64,000 nt of DNA, taken from NCBI GenBank assembly GCA_037043455.1, contig JAWPHD010003266.1, positions 1 through 64,000 on the forward strand, read 5' to 3'. Shown one piece after another: positions 47,201-56,069 of this stretch. A model generated the notes under the pieces. That model worked only from the letters and a program-made list of their open reading frames with translations. It had not been told where the DNA came from and searched no databases. Position numbers and translations under genes: made by a program. Every line of letters begins with the position of its first letter. Within the stretch, counting starts at the first letter, position 1. The stretch comes from Cyrtodaria siliqua (taxonomy: Eukaryota > Mollusca > Bivalvia > Adapedonta > Hiatellidae).

Positions 47201-49854
47201 TAGGTGTAGTCGAATATAGTTCCTATAATAACAAGTAATCCCTCCTTTTCTGCCCATTTCTATTCGATTGTGTGGTTGTATGTATAAGAAGCGTATTAAT
47301 AAGTTTTACTGGATCACTGATGAACATTTTCGAAATTTGTGAGCAGTGAAAACAGTCAATCAATGAAAACAGCTGTACTCTTGACCTGTGTAGGAAACAA
47401 ACAAGAACTTTCTTACATGTCTTGTGACCCCACCTTTTCTGGTGATTTTTCAAGTGGAAAATTAGTTTTCTATATGAAGATTACACTGCTGCATTATCCA
47501 TACTTGAGATGAATTTCCAGCAAATCATTTATATGTGACACTTTAACATTGGTGTCTATGGGGGAAATAATTAGTGGTATAATACCTCTACCGATAGCTA
47601 GCTTTGCTGCGAGACAGTATTAACGCGCTTATAAACCCATCTATTTACATGCCCACCAACTGAGTCCTATTACAATAATATTAACAAGCCTTAATATTTG
47701 TAGTCTTTATAGCGACATTATTACGGTGTTCATGACATAGATTTGTTCGCATTATGGACCCATATTGATGTATGTTTCAGTTTCAGCAGTGCATGTCCAG
47801 TGTGTGAATGTCATAGCACTAGTGAAACGACGCGATCGACACCATACGACTCGTCAACGTATGCAAATTATCAGGATATGACGACACCTCCTTATCGAGA
47901 CTACACCAACTGGAATCCATATTCAACGACGCAAAATTATCAATGGCAAACAACGCAAAACTACCAAACCGGAACTCTGCCGTTTAGAGACTATACCACG
48001 GGGTATCCGTACTGGACGACGGAGAACTATTATCCCTGGATAACACCGTATTACCCATACACTAAAACCCCGTCCTGGAATCCGTATGCTTCTACTACAA
48101 GGCTACCGTATATTTCTACCACAAGAAATCCGTATGCGTCTACCGCATGGAATCCGTATACTTCTAGCACAAGAAATCCGTATGCTTCTACCGCAAGAAA
48201 TCCGTATGTTTCTACCGCATGGAATCCGTATGCTTCTACCACAATAAATCCATATGCGTCTACCGCATGGAATCCGTATGCTTCTACCACAAGAAATCCG
48301 TATGTGTCTACCGCATGGAATCCGTATGCTTCTACCACAAGAAATCCGTATGCGTCTACAGCATGGAATCCGTATGCTTCTACCACAAGAAATCCGTATG
48401 TTTCTACCGCATGGCATCCGTATGTGTCTACCAACTGGAATCCGTATCCTTCTACAAAATGGCATCCGTATGTTTCTACCACGAGGATTCCGTATGCTTC
48501 TACCACAAGGCATCCGTATACTACTATGACAAGCTTTCCGTATAAGTCAACCCCTTGGCATCCGTATCCTTCTACAACATGGCATCCGTATCCCGCCAGT
48601 ACAACCCCCTCTAACAGAAGACATGATCTACTTAACAGACTGTTTCGGATTCAGAAGGACGCCATTGCTGTGGAGGACCTGACGCATACGTTAGAGGCGG
48701 ACATAAACGCAGCGATACTGGAGTTGGAAGGAGACTTTGTAGGTGAGACAGTCTATGTGTACATTACCGTTCAGTAAATCAGGTATCAACGAGTGAGGCT
48801 GTGTGGTTTCATATAAGTATCAGGAGTAAGTTGCTAATGAATATGGTGTTCCGTTAAGGTCATCGTACCATCGAGAATCGATGTTTACAAGTGAATGCGC
48901 GAAGTTAAGATGGTACGATGGCGATGGTACGATGGTGCGATCGCACGATGTTACGATAGTCCATCGCGTTGTTGCCATCGTACCACCGTAACTTCGTCAA
49001 CACTCATCGACGTGTACACGCGATTGTACGATGGTCCATCGTTCCATTGAGCATTAGCTTGTAAACGCGATGGTACGATGTTGCATATACCGAAAGACTT
49101 AATACCGAGATCATGACATGTTTAATACAGATTGTTAAGGTGTCCTGTTAGGGCCATCTTACTATCGCATCTTACCATCGACCATCGACCATCGCATTAC
49201 CATCGACCATCGACCTATATCGATGGTCGATGGTAAGATGCGATGGTCGATGGTAAGATGCGATGGTAAGATGCTTACCATCGACCAACGACCTAGGTGG
49301 TCAATGGTAAGATGCGATGGTAAGATGCGATGGTCGATGGTAAGATGCGATGGTCGATAGTAAGATGCGATGGTAAGATGCGATGGTCGACGGTAAGATG
49401 CGATGGTCGATGGTAAGATGAGATGGTAAGATGCGATGGTCGATGGTAAGATGCGATGTAAGATGCGATGGTCGATGGTAAGATGTGATGGTCGATGGTA
49501 AGATGCGATGGTCGGTAAGATGCGATGGTCGATGGTAAGATGCGATGGTCGATGGTCCATCGCATCTTACCATCGACCATCGCATCTTACCATCGACCAA
49601 GCAAGGGTTACTGGACTAGGCTTCACAATGCGGTCTGAAAAGAAGGTCGTGAAGGTCGTTTGTATTCAATTTTTAATATCGCGTTTAAGAAACTCATTCG
49701 TAAAAAATCATTTAAGATCGTCTATATGTATTGTTTATTTTATCTCAACGCACCTCTTTTTGCAGTTTCAGATGCCGCTACAGGTGATGAAGACCCAGTC
49801 ACGAGAACAACACTTGCCGACAGCAGGATCATGTCTGCATTGAAGTATACATAG
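38198..49854 (+). CDS. Gene B: secreted CUB / antistasin-like / Tyr-Pro octapeptide repeat protein
   Basis: Exons: 38198-38267, 39886-40083, 41738-41839, 43623-43733, 44987-45059, 47787-48742, 49766-49854; together 1599 nt, 532 codons plus stop, with every junction GT/AG and in phase. Order in the protein: signal peptide (1-24), CUB domain (about 30-145), six-Cys antistasin-like module (about 166-192), Tyr-rich lead-in, 22 octapeptides of form xPYxSTxx, a helical segment, and an acidic tail. No membrane anchor is seen, so secretion is expected. CUB and antistasin modules bind protein partners or inhibit proteases in other families; the Tyr/Pro/Ser/Thr block suggests a structural or cross-linkable polymer, as in shell-matrix or byssal proteins. 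That role is inference. The gene is otherwise unrecognised. Confidence 0.85.
38440..38935. mobile_element. Fold-back element, diverged
   Basis: The left arm 'GAGAGTTCTGAAAAACTTGG', 'GAATTATCAAAATCGGATGA' and 'TTACCATATATGGAATATTG' is mirrored on the right by 'ATTCCATATATGGTCATTTA', 'TTATCCGATTTTGATAATTC' and 'CCAGTTTTTCAGAACTC'. It belongs to the same family as 41850-42378. Confidence 0.8.
39065..39865. repeat. Minisatellite, about 27-bp unit and shorter forms, about 30 copies
   Basis: 'GACGTATTAAGTAGATAA' followed by '(A/C)CAATAACA'. It ends some 20 bp before the acceptor of exon 2 at 39886. Confidence 0.9.
39886..40083 (+). CDS. Gene B exon 2, CUB domain part 1
   Basis: Acceptor 'CCATTCATTTCTAG', donor 'TGTGATG|GTAAAT', phase 1 to 1. 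It encodes EPGRQGAFSSPGYPGLYPDN, then YEYMYQIGTDKLNQPVTLSF, then KFFDLEYCD. The 'SPGYPGLYPDN' and 'LSFKFFDLE.C.' signatures are diagnostic of CUB. The usual Cys before W-x-I is replaced (YEYMYQI), so this CUB lacks one of the common disulfides. Confidence 0.93.
40229..40436 (+). mobile_element. tRNA-derived SINE, second type
   Basis: The head has 'TTGCTCATTGGATAGCACG' (box A-like) and 'GGGTTCGAGTCTC' (box B-like), then 'GCTGGCACCACCGG'. Body 'CCCTAGGCAAACCACTTCCC' is internally duplicated as 'CCCTAGACAAACCACTCTCC'. The end 'GTTAAAATTCATTTATTTC' runs into an ATTC microsatellite. Not a functional tRNA. Confidence 0.75.
40437..40610. repeat. (ATTC)n microsatellite
   Basis: Imperfect ATTC/ATTT repeats immediately after the SINE end. 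Confidence 0.9.
40680..40895 (+). mobile_element. tRNA-derived SINE, third type
   Basis: Head 'TGGCCGAATGGTTAAAGACG' and box B 'GGGTTCGAATCCCAC'. Body has 'GGTTCTACCACAAAACAAAT' and 'GACGTAAAACATCATTCAAA', with an (AAAC)n tail. Reverse copies at 22735, 44222 and 50420. Confidence 0.8.
40905..41092. repeat. (ATTC)n / (GTTC)n microsatellite
   Basis: ATTC blocks flank a central block of GTTC repeats. Open frames rich in FIHS are the repeat read through. Confidence 0.95.
41738..41839 (+). CDS. Gene B exon 3, CUB domain part 2
   Basis: Acceptor 'GATCTTGTCCGTTGCAG', donor 'CCACA|GTAAGT', phase 1 to 1. It encodes DCSCDSLTVRPVN, then TFCGSGLPNTNGFVH. 'C.CDSLTV' matches the CUB 'C.yDyl.v' strand and 'FCGSGLPN' the 'CG...P' turn. 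Confidence 0.93.
41850..42378. mobile_element. Fold-back element with about 230-bp inverted arms
   Basis: 'TAAAGGGGTTGATGCACTAT' at the left end is mirrored by 'ATAGTGCATCAACCCCTTTA' at the right. The arms continue through 'ACCATATATGGCATATTGA' and meet at a short loop near 42105-42130. ATAT flanks both sides. It lies ten bases downstream of the exon 3 donor. No coding capacity. Confidence 0.92.
42783..43306 (+). mobile_element. MITE copy (50875 family) with a fold-back fragment nested in it
   Basis: Left end 'TACTAAAGGAAAAAAGAAAC' and 'GGAATTTCCGCTTTATAATG' match 50875, and 'AGAGAAATCCCAAGACGTTT' to 'CAGCTAGTTAGAGAAAGGAC' resumes after an insert. The insert, about 42846-43078, is a shortened fold-back element ('TAAAGGGGTTGATGCG' ... 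'GAAAATAGTGCATC'). The right end of the MITE is missing. Confidence 0.8.
43310..43435. repeat. Short direct and inverted repeats
   Basis: 'TTCAATTGAAGAGAGGT' occurs in three direct copies, then twice inverted as 'CTCTTCAATTGAACT'. It can form a hairpin around 43380. Confidence 0.8.
43623..43733 (+). CDS. Gene B exon 4, CUB domain part 3
   Basis: Acceptor 'TTATTTACTTGCAG', donor 'TACCCAG|GTTTGT', phase 1 to 1. It encodes LSSVIVTFKSNGAKHGNGFY, then ATYAVSDPITQTPPYP. 'IVTFKSN....GFYATY' is the closing CUB strand pair; the Pro-rich end is the linker to the next module. Confidence 0.93.
44222..44400 (-). mobile_element. SINE (40680 type), reverse orientation
   Basis: 'GGTGTTTTACGTAATTTTTA', 'GTGGTAGAGGCAGACCACCC' and 'CCTTGGTAGAACCATTGATG' are the reverse complement of 40790-40885. 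Confidence 0.7.
44551..44797. mobile_element. MITE with about 32-bp terminal inverted repeats
   Basis: Left 'ATATACTACTGAAAATTTGC' + 'TAAGGATCACTTT' and right 'AAAGTGATCCTTAGCAAATT' + 'TTGAGTAGTATAT'. 247 bp, no coding capacity. Confidence 0.88.
44987..45059 (+). CDS. Gene B exon 5, first half of an antistasin-like Cys module
   Basis: Acceptor 'TATACATTTGACTAG' and donor 'AAATGGAA|GTGAGT'. At 73 nt it takes the phase from 1 (end of exon 4) to 2 (needed by exon 6), exactly the step required to join them. It encodes GPWTSTSCPPQDCPTCKSGS, then YLKW. A longer open frame across the same bases (44856-45206) is in another frame and cannot join either neighbour. The spacing C-x4-C-x2-C-x3-Y continues in exon 6. 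Confidence 0.75.
45977..46093. repeat. Internal hairpin, arms about 45 bp
   Basis: 'TGCGTTCATTGGCGTATGAA' + 'CTGTTAGTTGTCGAAGCACA' pairs with 'TGTGCTTCGACAACTAACAG' + 'TTCATAGCCCAATGAACGCA'. Confidence 0.92.
46219..46492. mobile_element. Nested MITE, CATTACGTGGTC family
   Basis: Ends 'CATTACGTGGTC' and 'GACCACGTAATG', 274 bp. Inner marks 'CATACCCCAGCCAACCCCGT' and 'GGGGTTGGATGGGGTAT' recur, inverted, at 50138-50416. Confidence 0.88.
46780..46995. repeat. Minisatellite, about 31-bp unit, 6-7 copies
   Basis: 'CGACTTTCCATTAAGAAATA' + 'TATCAACATGT', with an alternating 'TTGCCATTATG' form. Confidence 0.9.
47787..48742 (+). CDS. Gene B exon 6, Cys module end plus Tyr-Pro octapeptide repeats
   Basis: Acceptor 'TATGTTTCAGTTTCAG' (alternatives at 47781 and 47790 keep the frame), donor 'TTTGTAG|GTGAGA', phase 2 to 1. 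It first encodes SACPVCECHSTSE, which completes the CPVCEC ending of an antistasin-like module. A Tyr-rich lead-in follows (TPPYRDYTNWNPYSTTQNYQ, TENYYPWITPYYPYTK). From 48079 to about 48602 come 22 octapeptides, e.g. NPYASTTR, NPYVSTAW, HPYPSTTW, often alternating Arg and Trp ends. The exon closes with RHDLLNRLFRIQKDAIAVED and HTLEADINAAILELEGDFV, likely helical. The 24-nt period makes the other frames open too. Confidence 0.9.
48079..48602 (+). repeat. Coding 24-bp tandem repeat, about 22 units
   Basis: The unit 'AATCCGTATGCTTCTACCAC' + 'AAGA' encodes one octapeptide. The Pro-Tyr core is invariant in all units, while the last residue alternates between Arg and Trp in the centre of the array, so a 48-bp higher-order unit is visible. 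Confidence 0.93.
48840..49600. repeat. GATGGTAAGATGC / GTACGATGG satellite with inverted segments
   Basis: 48840-49110 has diverged 'GATGGTACGATGG' and 'CCATCGTACC' words in both orientations. 49145-49600 is a tighter array of 'CGATGGTCGATGGTAAGATG' units whose two ends are inverted ('CATCTTACCATCGACCATCG'), so it can fold into long hairpins. Confidence 0.9.
49766..49854 (+). CDS. Gene B exon 7, acidic C-terminus
   Basis: Acceptor 'CACCTCTTTTTGCAG' (a second AG six bases on also keeps frame); phase 1 entry fits exon 6. It encodes VSDAATGDEDPVTRTTLADS, then RIMSALKYT and TAG. No canonical AATAAA is obvious just downstream. Confidence 0.85.
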
Positions 49855-50137
49855 TAGTAATCCGGTGTTCGCGCTTTTCTTATAGGAAGGTCTCCCTTTG
49901 GACTTAGTGATTATCATTATACAATTATGACATTATTAATTAAGATGAGTATTTTAATTAACAAAAAGCGATGTGTACATGTTTCCAAAAACGTTTTCAA
50001 TTAAAACAAAATGTACTCGCTGATTACAGAAAGTAACAGTTTTGTACAGTTAAGCATAGTTTGTGTTGTTTTATTAGACGGATTATCTTATTTAAACTAG
50101 ATAGTTAAAAACAAATACCCATGGCTTCTGGTTTTAT

Positions 50138-50416
50138 CATTACGTGGTCCGAGTATTAACTTTCATACCCCATCCAACCCTTTCTCCAAGAAGTAAAAAC
50201 GGGGTTGGCTGGGGTATGAAATAAAACTTTAATTTCGGCTTCAAACGCTTGCAAATTGAAAAATTAACATATTTAATAGGTAGTTTTAAACAGGTTATCG
50301 CATTTTCAGTGAAAAAATGTGTTTAACCACGTTCTATTATCAAAATATCCGTTATAAAATCCTGTTCATATAAGCTTTTCCATCGCTTAATGGAATTAAG
50401 GCGTAACCACGTAATG
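50138..50416. mobile_element. MITE, CATTACGTGGTC family, second copy
   Basis: Ends 'CATTACGTGGTC' and 'AACCACGTAATG'. The 'CATACCCCATCCAACCC' and 'GGGGTTGGCTGGGGTATG' pair is in the opposite order to 46219-46492. Confidence 0.85.
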
Positions 50417-50419
50417 CTA

Positions 50420-50640
50420 TTGCAATGGTGTTTTACGTCATCTTTAGGTCATATATATGACGGTATATTGCTGTGTGGTAGAGACAGACTCCCCAGTTTT
50501 CCTGAGTGGAAACAGTACTGTATTCCTCCCGCCATCCGTAAGAATCGACACTTTCTCACTTACAAGTTGAGCTCCCAGTAGGATTTGAACTGGCAGCAGT
50601 GATCGGCGAGAAGGTTTTCAGCGCAATACAGCGAGTTTCA
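50420..50640 (-). mobile_element. SINE (40680 type), reverse orientation
   Basis: 'GGTGTTTTACGTCATCTTTA', 'TGTGGTAGAGACAGACTCCC' and 'GAGCTCCCAGTAGGATTTGA' match the reverse of 40680-40885. Confidence 0.7.
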
Positions 50641-50874
50641 ACAGAAAGTATATTACAACAGATAGCCATCCAGTAAGAGACAACAGCAGAGCTGTTGGAT
50701 GATGGAGTGATAGGGAAGCAAGAGAAAGGATCAGAAAAAGGGTGAGCAAGTGGACCAGAGAAATAAAACGTATCAAATCGGTCTTGATTATTAGAATAAT
50801 ATTTACACTTTAGTAGTATTATAAATGTTTAAACATGGAATCATGGACTCGGTCTCAAAATATTAAATACAATA

Positions 50875-51345
50875 TATACTGAAGCGAAAAAGGAACGCAT
50901 CTCGGCAATTTCCGCTATATATTGTATATACTGCACACTTAATTGCACATAATATTCCAAGGAAATCCCAAGATGTTTTGTACTAAACAAAGTTGCAGTT
51001 AGTTAGAGAAAGGACACAACTGTGATGTTGTAGACGTTTTAATCAGACTTTGTCACAAGAAATTCATAAATGTTGAAGTGTCTCTTTTAAAAATTGAGTC
51101 ATTTTTACTAAGGAGTTTGCAAAATTTTGCATCCTAAGTTTGCTCACATGCTTGAGCCAAATGTATACTCCGTCAATAATGAAACTTTAAAAGAATACTA
51201 TTTGCTGTGTTATGTGTTGTTTTAGTATAGTTTTCCAAAAGAAAACGTCTTACTTAGCCATGTACCATTAGATTAACAGCAGCATATTGTACATACAATA
51301 TATAGCGGAAATTCCCGAGTTTCGTTTCTTTTTCGCTTCAGTATA
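50875..51345. mobile_element. MITE with about 45-bp terminal inverted repeats
   Basis: Left 'TATACTGAAGCGAAAAAGGA' and right 'TTTCTTTTTCGCTTCAGTAT' are inverted copies, with TA at the edges. Inside, 'GTTAGTTAGAGAAAGGACAC' and 'GATTAACAGCAGCATATTGT' recur in the copies at 42783 and 62383. No coding capacity. Confidence 0.88.
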
Positions 51346-51719
51346 GTTAAAATATAAAATCGATTTGAGAAATCAAAGACTTCATTTGAAAGCATTCCAT
51401 GTATCCTTTTAGACCACTCAACTATTTCCTGTCGGATATATTTACTCCTTAGATTGTCGCATATGTGTTATGCATACAATATTATAACGGACAATTTCTC
51501 TTCTACCAACATCTCCTTTTTTATGTTCCGATAAAACATAAAAATGTGACATTGTTATGATTGTTTTTAAACTTTAATTCACAGTTTATAATCCGCATCA
51601 GTCTGAACTTGTTCGAGTTAATTTTGGATGATATGGGTTTGCAATAATTTACGTCATCGTGTTATGTATGCACAACCAGGTCCTGGATGAGCCTACAGCA
51701 GTGCAGGATATTGAAACAG

Positions 51720-54300
51720 CAGTGCAGGAGATATAAACTGGAAGACTCATTCAGTCAACATAGGTGCTTCCCATGGTGAAGAATGTCAAAAAATGCTAGA
51801 ACTTGCAAATTCCCTTAGCCTGATTCAATTAATACATGAAGCTACTCGGGTCACTGAAACCACTAGCAATTGCTTAGATCTTATGCTTGTCAGTAACTCA
51901 TCTTTAGTCAAGAATGTCAAAGTTATACCAGGCTTCAGTGATCATTGCATTCCCTTTTTGGACATGATTTCATGTGCCAGAATAAACCTAAAAGAAAAAA
52001 GAAAAATATTCTTGTTTGATAAGGTAGAATGGCCAAATATTAGGGCTGGCATCCACACCTGTGGGTTAAGTTTGCTCACACAAATTGACAACTTGGCCGT
52101 ACAAGATCTATGGGATAAATTTAAATCAAGCCTAAATGAACAAATAAATGAACACATTCCAGTTAAAACAGTTAATGGGAAACAACATCTCCCATGGCTG
52201 AACACTAACATTAAGAAACTGATGAAGAAGAGAGATAGGCTCTATGCAAAAATTAAGAAGAATAAAACAATAATTGTCATTAATAAACTTAAAAAGATAA
52301 AAACCCTTATTCAAAAGAAATCTAGAAATTCCTACTGGGACTACATGAACAACATAATATGTGACCCATCTGAAAATAAAAATGGGACCACAAAGAAATG
52401 TTGGGGCTTTATTAAGAGCCTAAAAAATGACTCATGTGGTGTTGCTCCTTTGAGGGAAAATGGAACCTTAAAATCCAATGCCGGAGAAAAGGCAGAAATA
52501 CTTAATCGCCAATTCTCCTCAGTCTTCACTAAAAAGGATAACTCTGATATACCAGATCTTGGACCGAGTCCCTATCCAAACATGCCTAACATACACGTTA
52601 CAGAGGGTGGGGTGAGAAAACTGCTTCTGAACCTGAACTCCCATAAGGCAGCGGGCCCTGATGCTATAAAACCCAGGGTACTCAAAGAGTGCGCTCAAGA
52701 AATTGCACCCATACTTACTGCAATTTCCAACAAGTCCCTGAAAACTGGACAAGCCCATCAGACTGGAGCCAGGCAAATGTTGCTCCAATTTTCAAAAAGG
52801 GTGAAAAGTTCAATGCCAGCAATTACAGGCCAGTTTCCCTCACTTGCATTGCTTGTAAACTTCTCGAGCATATTGTAGTTAGCAATATGCTTGACCACTT
52901 AGATAAACACAGTATCTTAGTAGACAACCAACATGGTTTTCGAGCCCGGAGATCTTGCGAAACCCAGCTAGTGGGCTTTATACATGACCTTGTACAGTCA
53001 TTGCAGAAAGGGCAGATCGACGTTGCGATCATGGACTTTAGTAAGGCGTTTGATGTAGTCCACCATGGCAGACTACTGTACAAGGCAAATCACTACGGCA
53101 TCAGAGGAGACACAAATCGCTGGATTGAGGCATTTTTGAGCAACCGAACCCAGCAAGTAGTGGTTGATGGTGCAACCTCCAGTAAGGCAAATGTAGAATC
53201 GGCTGTGCCCCAGGGTTCCGTTCTAGGACCTCTTCTATTTCTGTTATACATAAACGACCTACCGGCAGTTGTTAGTTCCAAGGTACGACTGTTTGCAGAT
53301 GACTGTGATATACACAGAAGTTAGATCACCCTCGGACGCTACACTATTGCAGAAAGACCTGGACAGCTTAGCACACTGGGAGCAGAGATGGAAGATGTCC
53401 TTCAACATTGACAAATGCCACATCATGCACATTACAAGATCAAGAAAAACTATCAACACTACTTACACAATTAATAATCAAACACTATCAACAGTAAACC
53501 AAGCCACATATCTAGGGGTAGAATTCACATCAGACTTATCATGGTCCCCACATGTCAACAAAGTTACAAATAAAGCTAGCCAAAGCCTTGGATTCCTAAA
53601 ACGCAACATACACGCTGCAAGACCCGAAACTAAACAAGCAGCATACTGCTCCATAGTCCGACCAACCCTCGAGTACAGTTCCTCTGTATGGGATCCGTAT
53701 CATATCAAGGATATACAGAAACTTGAAGGGTACAAAGGAGTGCTGCTAGATTTGTGTGCAACAACTATTCCAAGGCTCCGGGCACGGTTACCAATATACT
53801 ATCAAACTTGAAATGGGACTCTCTTGAACACAGAAGGCAAACCAGTCGCCTTTCTCTTTTCTACAAAATAGTTTACAACCAGGTCGACATCCTCCCTTCT
53901 CAGTACTTAACGCCATATACCCGTCAAACTAGACACAATCATCATCTAGCATATCAAAAACCCATCACCATACTTTCCTCGCACAATTACAGCTTGGAAT
54001 TCCCTGCCATCGCATGTAGTCAGCGCTGACTCGATCCTCGGATTTAAGTCAGGGCTGGCTACATTGCCATTCCCATAGTAAACTATACTATCCATTTTTA
54101 ATGTTTTAACCTGCACAACTAATATTCTTGTCTTCACAGTGACAGCGTCCTGTACATTACTATCGGCACTTTTATAGGCATATTTTATTGGCACTAGTTT
54201 TTTATCACATTGTCTTGTTCTCCTGGGTGGAATGAGTAGCTTGGGAAACTTGACAATCTTTCACTTTTTAACCCCCCACGCATGGCCATATAATCTTAAT
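51720..54300 (+). mobile_element. CR1/Jockey-type LINE, 5'-truncated, frameshifted
   Basis: From 51727 it reads GDINWKTHSVN and later NCLDLMLVSN and GFSDHC, the end of an APE-type endonuclease. The reverse transcriptase follows with NYRPVSLTCIACKLLE, DFSKAFDVVHH, VPQGSVLGPLLFLLYINDLP, FADDC and YLGVEF, then a C-terminal region with TLEYSSSVWDPY. The ORF shifts frame near 52755, 53302 and 53740, so it is dead. The A-rich 'AAAAGAAGAAGAAGAG' at 54320 may be the 3' tail. Most of the endonuclease and any ORF1 are missing. Confidence 0.92.
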
Positions 54301-54334
54301 TGATTCTTTGCCATTATTATAAAAGAAGAAGAAG

Positions 54335-54545
54335 AGAAGAGGATACGACCATCATAAGGTTGAATGCAGCGAGGCCGGATTCGGATACTCCCAGTCCACA
54401 TTCGGTCAGCATTTCCTTTAAATCGAGCGATTTCGTTCAGGATACCGCCATCATAAGGTTGAATGCAGCGAGGGCGGTTTCAGCGGACATACTCCTCTGT
54501 TCACATTCGGTCAGCATTTCCTTTAAATCGAACGATTTCGTTCTG
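54335..54545. repeat. Tandem repeat, about 103-108 bp x 2
   Basis: 'CATCATAAGGTTGAATGCAG' to 'TTCCTTTAAATCGA.CGATTT' occurs twice in tandem right behind the LINE. Confidence 0.85.
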
Positions 54546-55010
54546 TATGTATTTATATATACACGAGCATCTTTGTCATTTGTCTCCAATCTTGTATTGT
54601 CGTGCCCTCAATTGTTTTTTTTCTTGATGCTCCGGCTTCTGCCAAGTCACTGAGTACCTTCTTTGTGGCTTTCTAGGCTATTGTTTTTTGTATTTATATA
54701 TACACGAGCATCTTTTTGTTTTGCTTATAGTGCCTGTTAATGCTGCCTTGTTGGCTTACACTGTCCCGTTTTATTGGGATGACAGTAGGGTAAGTGTGAG
54801 GTTTGGTGCACCCTAGAACCTGGTTTAAACCCCAAGCGGCCTTTTTCGCCACTGACCGGTCCAAGGCGGTAGCCCTATTGTCAACCCTTTTGTGTTTGTG
54901 ATGTCTTATTTTGCATTTGATTCATCCTTAAAGTTGTTCTTTGTTTCTGTGTGTGTGGTTGACTGTCGTCCTTGAATGGTGCTTTTCCTGTTCGATTTTT
55001 ATATCTATAT
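54546..55010 (+). mobile_element. Penelope-like element tail
   Basis: 'CTTCTGCCAAGTCACTGAGT', 'GGGTAAGTGTGAGGTTTGGT' and 'GTCCAAGGCGGTAGCCCTAT' match the tail at 29740-30130. Confidence 0.75.
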
Positions 55011-55735
55011 TATCAAATTCAAATTATTTCACTCAGGCTACATACAAATATAATCACATTAAGAGGTATAAAAATATATTACACAATGATTTAGATTTTA
55101 TGGCAGCATATCATTTTCATTAGTTCAGATGTAGAGAAGATAAAGGAAGAAAATATACGAGTTAGGAAGACATTGAGGAATTTTCAAGAGGACAACGAAA
55201 CGTGTTTGATAAGTGCATGCATATACATTTAAACAAATTGTCAGTTTATTACAGACATGCATGATGGCTATTTAAACAGAAACTAATACATATCGTTTCA
55301 TGTACAAATTATACAAATTTGCCACCATATATCTAATTGAACGGGAAAAAAACAAAATAGAATCAAAACAAATAAAAAAATAAAAAAATATCGGAAACCT
55401 GCAATGCTTTTAAACATTTTACACGATATGAAAGGTAAATATATTTAAATGTAAATGTATATGTTAAGCAAAATAATAATAACAAATGCGGCATACTATT
55501 TTAATATATATTTAAAAGAAAGCAAATGTCAGCTCTCTGGTTTGAGATAATCTGATACATTATGGATTTATATGTTTTACTATTACGTATAAGGGCTGAC
55601 GATTTAATTTAGATACAGGGCTTAATACAACGCAAAATAAACAATATGACAGCATTTAACACATAGGTCAATGTCACTAAAGGCACCGGCTCTGTGTTTT
55701 GTTGTGTGAAATTTTCACTCGATTAAAAGCCTTTA
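55011..55735. other. AT-rich stretch, nothing recognised
   Basis: No exon or clear repeat. Confidence 0.35.
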
Positions 55736-55744
55736 AAGTAATTA

Positions 55745-55840
55745 TGTTTGTTACGACTGTTACGACTGTTACGAGACTGTTACGACTGTTACGACTGTTC
55801 GACTGTTACGACTGCGACTGTTACGACTGTTAAGACTGAC
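55745..55840. repeat. Short tandem repeat, TTACGACTG
   Basis: A 9-bp unit in about ten imperfect copies, about 120 bp upstream of the gene C start codon. Confidence 0.9.
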
Positions 55841-55877
55841 ACTGGTCAAAAATAGTATCTGACATTTTAATTTTTGT

Positions 55878-55885
55878 TATATATA
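55878..55885 (+). promoter_or_regulatory. Possible TATA box of gene C
   Basis: 'TATATATA' about 80 bp upstream of the ATG at 55959, with no other good candidate between. Weak on its own in AT-rich DNA. Confidence 0.35.
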
Positions 55886-55958
55886 GTAGATAATGATAAT
55901 CTCGTCACCTAATTCCTTATCGCACCGTATTTCATGCAATCATTGTCGAACGGTAGAC

Positions 55959-55992
55959 ATGGCAAAGTTGTTACCATATGTAGGTATTATAT
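55959..55992 (+). CDS. Gene C exon 1, start of signal peptide
   Basis: ATG, then MAKLLPYVGII and a strong donor 'ATAT|GTAAGT', exit phase 1. Joined to the exon at 57622 it gives the hydrophobic run LLPYVGIICILC followed by NGYFASADS, a credible short signal peptide with cleavage near the Ala-Ser-Ala. The short length (34 nt) makes this less certain than the other exons. Confidence 0.6.
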
Positions 55993-56069
55993 GTAAGTAA
56001 AACGCATTTTAAAATCATTTTTATGAATTTAAACCAGTTTACATTGTAGCTTTTATGACATTATATATA

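Noticed and set aside
48051..48545. Long reverse-strand and alternate-frame ORFs over the octapeptide array
   Set aside because: The 24-nt period keeps all frames open; only the frame joining exons 5 and 7 in phase is supported.
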